This document shows, one piece after another, positions 14,926 through 17,956 of a DNA stretch of 17,956 nucleotides. Both the position numbers and the translations under genes were made by a program. Every line of letters begins with the position of its first letter. Position 1 is the first letter of the stretch. The notes under the pieces were generated by a model. The model searched no databases, was not told the origin of the DNA, and saw nothing but the letters and a program-made list of their open reading frames with translations. This DNA is from CAVPDE01 sp964580575 (GTDB taxonomy: Bacteria > Desulfobacterota > DSM-4660 > Desulfatiglandales > HGW-15), in contig CAZOLJ010000092.1 in assembly GCA_964580575.1 (NCBI GenBank), forward strand, positions 1 through 17,956. Reading direction: 5' to 3'.

Positions 14926-15936
14926 ATGAAAGTCAACTCTCACAACCTGGTCATGTCCGCCATGTTCGGTGGACGGCGTGGGCTTCGACCGCCGGTGGGC
15001 AACCCCACATCCATCGCCTGCCACGGCCTGATGGAAAAGGCTGGAGTCTTTTTCCCTGAAGCCCATCTCAACGCGAACGCCATGGCTGAACTGGCCCTGG
15101 CGGGGCATGAGGTGCTCGGCTTTGACACGGTCATGCCCGAGTATTCCGTGGTGCAGGAGGCCGCCGCACTGGGGGCGCGCATCGACTGGGGCAACAAGGA
15201 CAAGATGCCCGACGTGAGGGAGTTCCCGAACGCGGATTTCTCGGATGTGGTCATGCCCCCGGATTTTCTGGAAAAGCCTTCCTGCCGGGTCCTGCTGGAT
15301 GCGCTCGCCACTTTGCGGCGTCATGTGGGAGGCCGGGTGACGATCGTGGGCAAGGTCATGGGTCCCTGGACCCTGTCCTACCACATGGTCGGCACGCAGA
15401 ACTTCCTGCTCGCGGTCGGCATGGGGGAAAGCGACAAGGTGACGAAGATGCTGAGGCAACTCATGCCGATCACCGTCGCTTTTATCAACGCCCAGTTTGC
15501 TGCCGGCGCCGACATCGTGGTCCTGGCAGACCACGCCACGCGCAATCTGGTGGGGCCTTATCACTACGAGCAGTACCTGCTGCCCATCCACCAGAAGATC
15601 ATGGCCCAGGTCGGTGGGCCGATCATCTTACATGTGTGCGGCAATTGCTCGGACCGGCTCGAGCTCTTTGCTCAATCCGGCGTGGACGCCTATCACTTCG
15701 AGTGGCAGGTGGACTCCAGGGAGGCGGTGCGCCGCATCGGCGACAAAGTCTCGCTTTGTGGCAACGTCAACAATCCGCAGGCGCTCCTGCAAGGCACGCC
15801 GGAAGAGGTCTACAGCCAGGCCCGCTATGCCATCGAGGCAGGCGTGCACCTCATCGGGCCCGAGTGCGCCATCCCGCTCAGCACGCCCCTCGAGAACTTG
15901 AAAGCCATCGTGGAAGCGGCCCGGCAAGGTTACTGA
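14926..15936 (+). CDS. MtaA/uroporphyrinogen-decarboxylase-family methyltransferase
   Basis: This 336-residue TIM-barrel protein belongs to the group of MtaA/MtbA/CmuA and uroporphyrinogen decarboxylase. The zinc motif H-x-C is at His236/Cys238 in LHVCGNC, and the third ligand Cys314 in GPECAIPL; this set is typical of the cobalamin-dependent methyltransferases rather than of heme-pathway HemE. It would move a methyl group between the neighbouring corrinoid protein and a thiol or other acceptor, such as tetrahydrofolate. No substrate-specific methyltransferase (MtaB- or MttB-type) or corrinoid activator is visible nearby. GAGGAGG at 14908-14914 precedes the ATG. It is 23 bp upstream of the corrinoid gene. 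Confidence 0.85.
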   Translation: MKVNSHNLVMSAMFGGRRGLRPPVGNPTSIACHGLMEKAGVFFPEAHLNANAMAELALAGHEVLGFDTVMPEYSVVQEAAALGARIDWGNKDKMPDVREFPNADFSDVVMPPDFLEKPSCRVLLDALATLRRHVGGRVTIVGKVMGPWTLSYHMVGTQNFLLAVGMGESDKVTKMLRQLMPITVAFINAQFAAGADIVVLADHATRNLVGPYHYEQYLLPIHQKIMAQVGGPIILHVCGNCSDRLELFAQSGVDAYHFEWQVDSREAVRRIGDKVSLCGNVNNPQALLQGTPEEVYSQARYAIEAGVHLIGPECAIPLSTPLENLKAIVEAARQGY

Positions 15937-15959
15937 GAAAGAGAGGAGGATAAGCATCC

Positions 15960-16604
15960 ATGGGCGACCATCTGGCAACCATCAAGAGCGCCGTTGTCGG
16001 CGGTAAACACGGTGATATCAAGTCCCTGGTACAGAATGCGATCGGCGCAGGGCTCGATCCCAACACGATTATCAACGAGGCCCTGATCCCGGCCATGGAT
16101 GTGGTCGGAAAGGACTTCGGCACGGGCAAGATCTTTGTGCCGGAAATGCTGGTCTCGGCGTTGACCATGAAAATGGGGGTGGACCTTCTGAAACCGCTTC
16201 TGGCCGGGGACCAGGCCCAGTCCCGGGGCACCGTCATCATGGCCACCGTGAAGGGCGACCTCCACGACATCGGCAAGAACCTCGTCACCATGATGCTCGA
16301 AGGCGCAGGGTTCATGGTGGTGGACCTCGGCGTGGACTTGGATGCGCAGAAACTCATCGAGCAGGTGAAGGCAATCCGGCCTGACATCCTGGGCCTTTCC
16401 GCGCTTCTCACCACCACAATGCCGGAGATCCAGAAGGTCATCGGTGAACTCAAGGCTCAAGGGCTTCGGGACAAGGTCAAGGTCATGGTGGGCGGAGCGC
16501 CTGTGGACCGCACCTTTGCGGAGAAGATCGGCGCGGACGGCTACGGCGCCAACGCCGCAGAGGCCGTCCAGCTCGCTCGGAGGCTGACGGAGAAAAAGGG
16601 GTGA
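15960..16604 (+). CDS. Corrinoid (cobalamin-binding) methyltransferase protein, MtaC/MtbC-like
   Basis: The 214-residue protein has the N-terminal helical cap domain (GLDPNTIINEALIPAMDVVG) and a C-terminal Rossmann cobalamin-binding domain with the D-x-H-x-x-G motif at Asp100, His102 and Gly105; His102 would be the lower cobalt ligand. The SALLTTTMPEIQKVI and VMVGGAPVD segments are further family landmarks. It would carry the methyl group for the methyltransferase encoded upstream. The ribosome binding site is AGGAGG. The downstream space of 33 bp to the opposite-strand hydratase gene contains a weak AAAA-GGTG-AAAAA-CACC-TTTT hairpin around 16594-16616 that could serve as a terminator. Confidence 0.92.
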   Translation: MGDHLATIKSAVVGGKHGDIKSLVQNAIGAGLDPNTIINEALIPAMDVVGKDFGTGKIFVPEMLVSALTMKMGVDLLKPLLAGDQAQSRGTVIMATVKGDLHDIGKNLVTMMLEGAGFMVVDLGVDLDAQKLIEQVKAIRPDILGLSALLTTTMPEIQKVIGELKAQGLRDKVKVMVGGAPVDRTFAEKIGADGYGANAAEAVQLARRLTEKKG

Positions 16605-16637
16605 AAAACACCTTTTCCGGTGAAATGAAACTCCGGT

Positions 16638-17444
16638 CTACTTGCCCTTGAACCGGGGTGGGCGTTTTTCCATGAAGGCGTTGACCGCTTCCATCAGGTC
16701 TTCACTGATCAGGATGGCGGCATTCTTCTGGGCCACATACTCCAAGCCGGCTTTGACGCCGTTTTCACGGTCGAAGCGCATCACATCTTTGACTCCCTGA
16801 ACAGCCAAGGGCGAGCACGCTGCGATTTCAGAGGCGAGCTTTCTGGCCTCTTGAACCAGAGAGGAAGGGTCATCGCAGAGCCGTGTGACGAAGTTTATCC
16901 TGAGCGCTTGTTCTGCGGTGAAATCCCGGCCCGTGAGGGCCAGCTCACGGAACCAGCTCTCGCCGATGATGTAAGGCATGCGCTGGAGCGTCCCGAGATC
17001 GGCCACCATGGCCATGCGGGTTTCCCGGATGGAGAAAACCGCGTCCCGTGAGGCGAGCCGGATGTCGCAAGCACAGGAAAGATCCACCCCCCCGCCGATG
17101 CAAAATCCATGGATCGCGACAATGACGGGCTTGCGGCAAAGCTCCACCGCCGTGAAGGCGGCCTGGCCCTGGAGAATGAAGAATCGAAGCTGCTCCCGGG
17201 CCTCCACGCTGGTGGACTGGACAAGACCGCCCAGGGCGCCGAGGTCGATGCCTGCTGAAAAGCCTTTGCCATCGCCTCGAACCACCACGACCCGAACCTC
17301 AGGGTCCTGATCGAAATCCGTAAAGGCCTGGGTCAGCTCCCGGAAGAAATCCTCGTCCATGGCGTTTCGTTTGTCAGGACGGCTGAGAACCAGCCAACGA
17401 ATGAAACCCTCTTTTTCTATTTTGAAACGAGTGAAATCGCTCAC
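16638..17444 (-). CDS. Enoyl-CoA hydratase/isomerase family, dienoyl-CoA isomerase-like
   Basis: The 268-residue crotonase-fold protein has the two oxyanion-hole loops (GFSAGIDLGAL; GFCIGGGVDL) and acidic residues Asp121, Glu141 and Asp149. Their spacing (20 and 8) is the same as that of Asp176, Glu196 and Asp204 in mammalian delta3,5-delta2,4-dienoyl-CoA isomerase, and VADLGTLQRMPYIIG mirrors that enzyme's AADVGTLQRLP segment. The best call is therefore a dienoyl-CoA isomerase, acting on unsaturated acyl-CoAs, rather than a standard hydratase. The start is GTG at 17444 with AAGGAGG (complement of 17451-17457) six bases upstream. A decayed paralogue of its 3' end is at 14756-14893. Confidence 0.9.
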   Translation of the reverse strand: MSDFTRFKIEKEGFIRWLVLSRPDKRNAMDEDFFRELTQAFTDFDQDPEVRVVVVRGDGKGFSAGIDLGALGGLVQSTSVEAREQLRFFILQGQAAFTAVELCRKPVIVAIHGFCIGGGVDLSCACDIRLASRDAVFSIRETRMAMVADLGTLQRMPYIIGESWFRELALTGRDFTAEQALRINFVTRLCDDPSSLVQEARKLASEIAACSPLAVQGVKDVMRFDRENGVKAGLEYVAQKNAAILISEDLMEAVNAFMEKRPPRFKGK

Positions 17445-17504
17445 GTCTGTCCTCCTTGCCCGATCCTTTCAGGGTGATTCTTTCGGCCGCCAAGAACAGG
17501 GATG

Positions 17505-17538
17505 ATTTTCGCCTCTGGTCTCACCCTGTGTCAACAGG
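17505..17538 (-). promoter_or_regulatory. Candidate promoter and operator of the dienoyl-CoA isomerase gene
   Basis: On the minus strand a perfect TTGACA (complement of 17529-17534) is followed after 18 bp by GAAAAT (complement of 17505-17510), 4/6. The -35 lies inside the palindrome CCTGT-GTCA-ACAGG (17525-17538), a plausible repressor site. The leader to the GTG is about 60 nt. Confidence 0.4.
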
Positions 17539-17580
17539 AAAAGCGGGAGCCAGATCATTAAGCATGACTTGAAGTTACGC

Positions 17581-17609
17581 TTGCTTTCCGCGCTGGGGAG
17601 CCCTATAAT
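17581..17609 (+). promoter_or_regulatory. Candidate promoter for the right-edge gene
   Basis: A perfect TATAAT (17604-17609) is preceded at 17 bp by TTGCTT (17581-17586, 3/6). The 336-bp gap 17445-17780 otherwise holds the opposing promoter, a CGAGA-AAT-TCTCG palindrome near 17625-17637, and the palindrome noted at 17700-17722. I see no supported gene in it; a 63-codon frame at 17569 has no ribosome binding site. Confidence 0.45.
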
Positions 17610-17699
17610 CCAAGACCCGAGACGAGAAATTCTCGACGGAATCTGTGCGCCGGATCATTGTTGTCTGCGAGAAGTTGAACGAAAAGACACTCGTGGTGA

Positions 17700-17722
17700 C
17701 TGCATCGTGTGCATCGATGCAG
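17700..17722. promoter_or_regulatory. Palindrome in the leader of the right-edge gene
   Basis: CTGCATCG (17700-17707) and CGATGCAG (17715-17722) form a perfect 8-bp stem with a 7-nt loop, overlapping a perfect 12-bp palindrome TGCATCGATGCA (17710-17721). It could be an operator or an RNA hairpin in the long leader upstream of the ATG at 17781. Confidence 0.4.
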
Positions 17723-17780
17723 TTTGGTTGCGGCCAATGGTCTGCAAAGGGGAAACCTAAAAACGAAAGGATGACAACCT

Positions 17781-17956
17781 ATGCCAAAACTTGCTGAAGT
17801 TCTCAGAGGGGAAATCATCAGGATCAGTCGCAGGGAAGCACGAGTCGCCACAGCAGGCATTCGGGAGGCGAAGATCAGGCTGACCAAGACGGTTGCGGAC
17901 TTGAAGAGAAAAATAGCGAAGCTTCAAGGGGAGAACAAATGGCTTGTCGCGGCGGA
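17781..17956 (+). CDS. N-terminus of a basic, coiled protein, possibly a helix-turn-helix regulator (partial)
   Basis: The window ends after 58 codons. The protein starts MPKLAEVLRGEIIRISRREA and is rich in Arg/Lys with a heptad-like helix (LKRKIAKLQGENKWL). The start and the charge pattern recall a family of small DNA-binding proteins with an N-terminal coiled region and a C-terminal XRE-type helix-turn-helix; the helix-turn-helix part would be beyond the edge, so this is a guess. AAAGGATG stands upstream of the ATG at 17781. The palindromes upstream would fit an autoregulated repressor. Confidence 0.6.
   Translation, partial: MPKLAEVLRGEIIRISRREARVATAGIREAKIRLTKTVADLKRKIAKLQGENKWLVAA

Noticed and set aside
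14644..15591. A 315-codon minus-strand frame over the methyltransferase gene
   Set aside because: Only its last part, the hydratase remnant, has protein-family similarity; the rest is antisense of the methyltransferase gene.
16594..16622. Rho-independent terminator between the corrinoid gene and the isomerase gene
   Set aside because: The GGTG/CACC stem is only 4 bp with a bulge, and the T-run is short; too weak to list as a terminator.
17569..17760. A 63-codon frame (plus strand) before the right-edge gene
   Set aside because: It has no ribosome binding site, overlaps the best promoter candidate and the palindrome, and resembles no known family.

Overview
The window looks like a chromosomal segment of an anaerobic Desulfobacterota (former Deltaproteobacteria) bacterium, possibly a sulfate reducer or syntroph. 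This is an inference from gene content: an ispF-cysS-uvrB block, a phosphoheptose isomerase (Gram-negative envelope), acyl-CoA enzymes, a corrinoid methyltransferase pair, and intergenic palindromic repeats of a style I associate with that group. GC is moderately high. I saw no rRNA, tRNA or CRISPR array.

Left part (52-6225, minus strand): a housekeeping run transcribed leftward, gmhA, a conserved protein of unknown function, an FmdB-type zinc-ribbon protein, ispF, cysS and uvrB. The gaps before cysS and before uvrB each hold an inverted repeat built from 7-bp units. The first 51 bases look like half of another palindromic repeat.

Middle part (6494-13314, plus strand): a fatty-acyl-CoA-ligase-type AMP-forming enzyme, a phytoene-desaturase-like FAD oxidoreductase, a ferredoxin-reductase-type flavoprotein with a C-terminal 2Fe-2S domain, and an alpha/beta hydrolase fused to a multi-pass membrane domain. 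Three different palindromic elements lie between these genes, including a 296-bp MITE-like element that supplies the stop codon of the FAD oxidoreductase. The four genes suggest activation, redox change and hydrolysis of a hydrophobic acyl or isoprenoid-like substrate; the substrate is unknown.

Right part (13315-17956): a Phd/VapC-type toxin-antitoxin pair with a promoter and two tandem operator-like palindromes, a probable remnant of an iron-containing alcohol dehydrogenase, a small lipoprotein, a degraded enoyl-CoA-hydratase-family fragment, an MtaA/uroporphyrinogen-decarboxylase-family methyltransferase with its corrinoid protein, and an intact dienoyl-CoA-isomerase-like enzyme on the opposite strand. 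The methyltransferase/corrinoid pair therefore lies between a decayed and an intact copy of the same gene 3' end. The window ends inside the start of a small coiled, basic protein.

The most notable features are the dense and varied palindromic intergenic repeats (at least five loci besides the left edge), the duplicated-and-decayed hydratase gene flanking the corrinoid pair, and the unassigned acyl/redox/membrane-hydrolase cluster.
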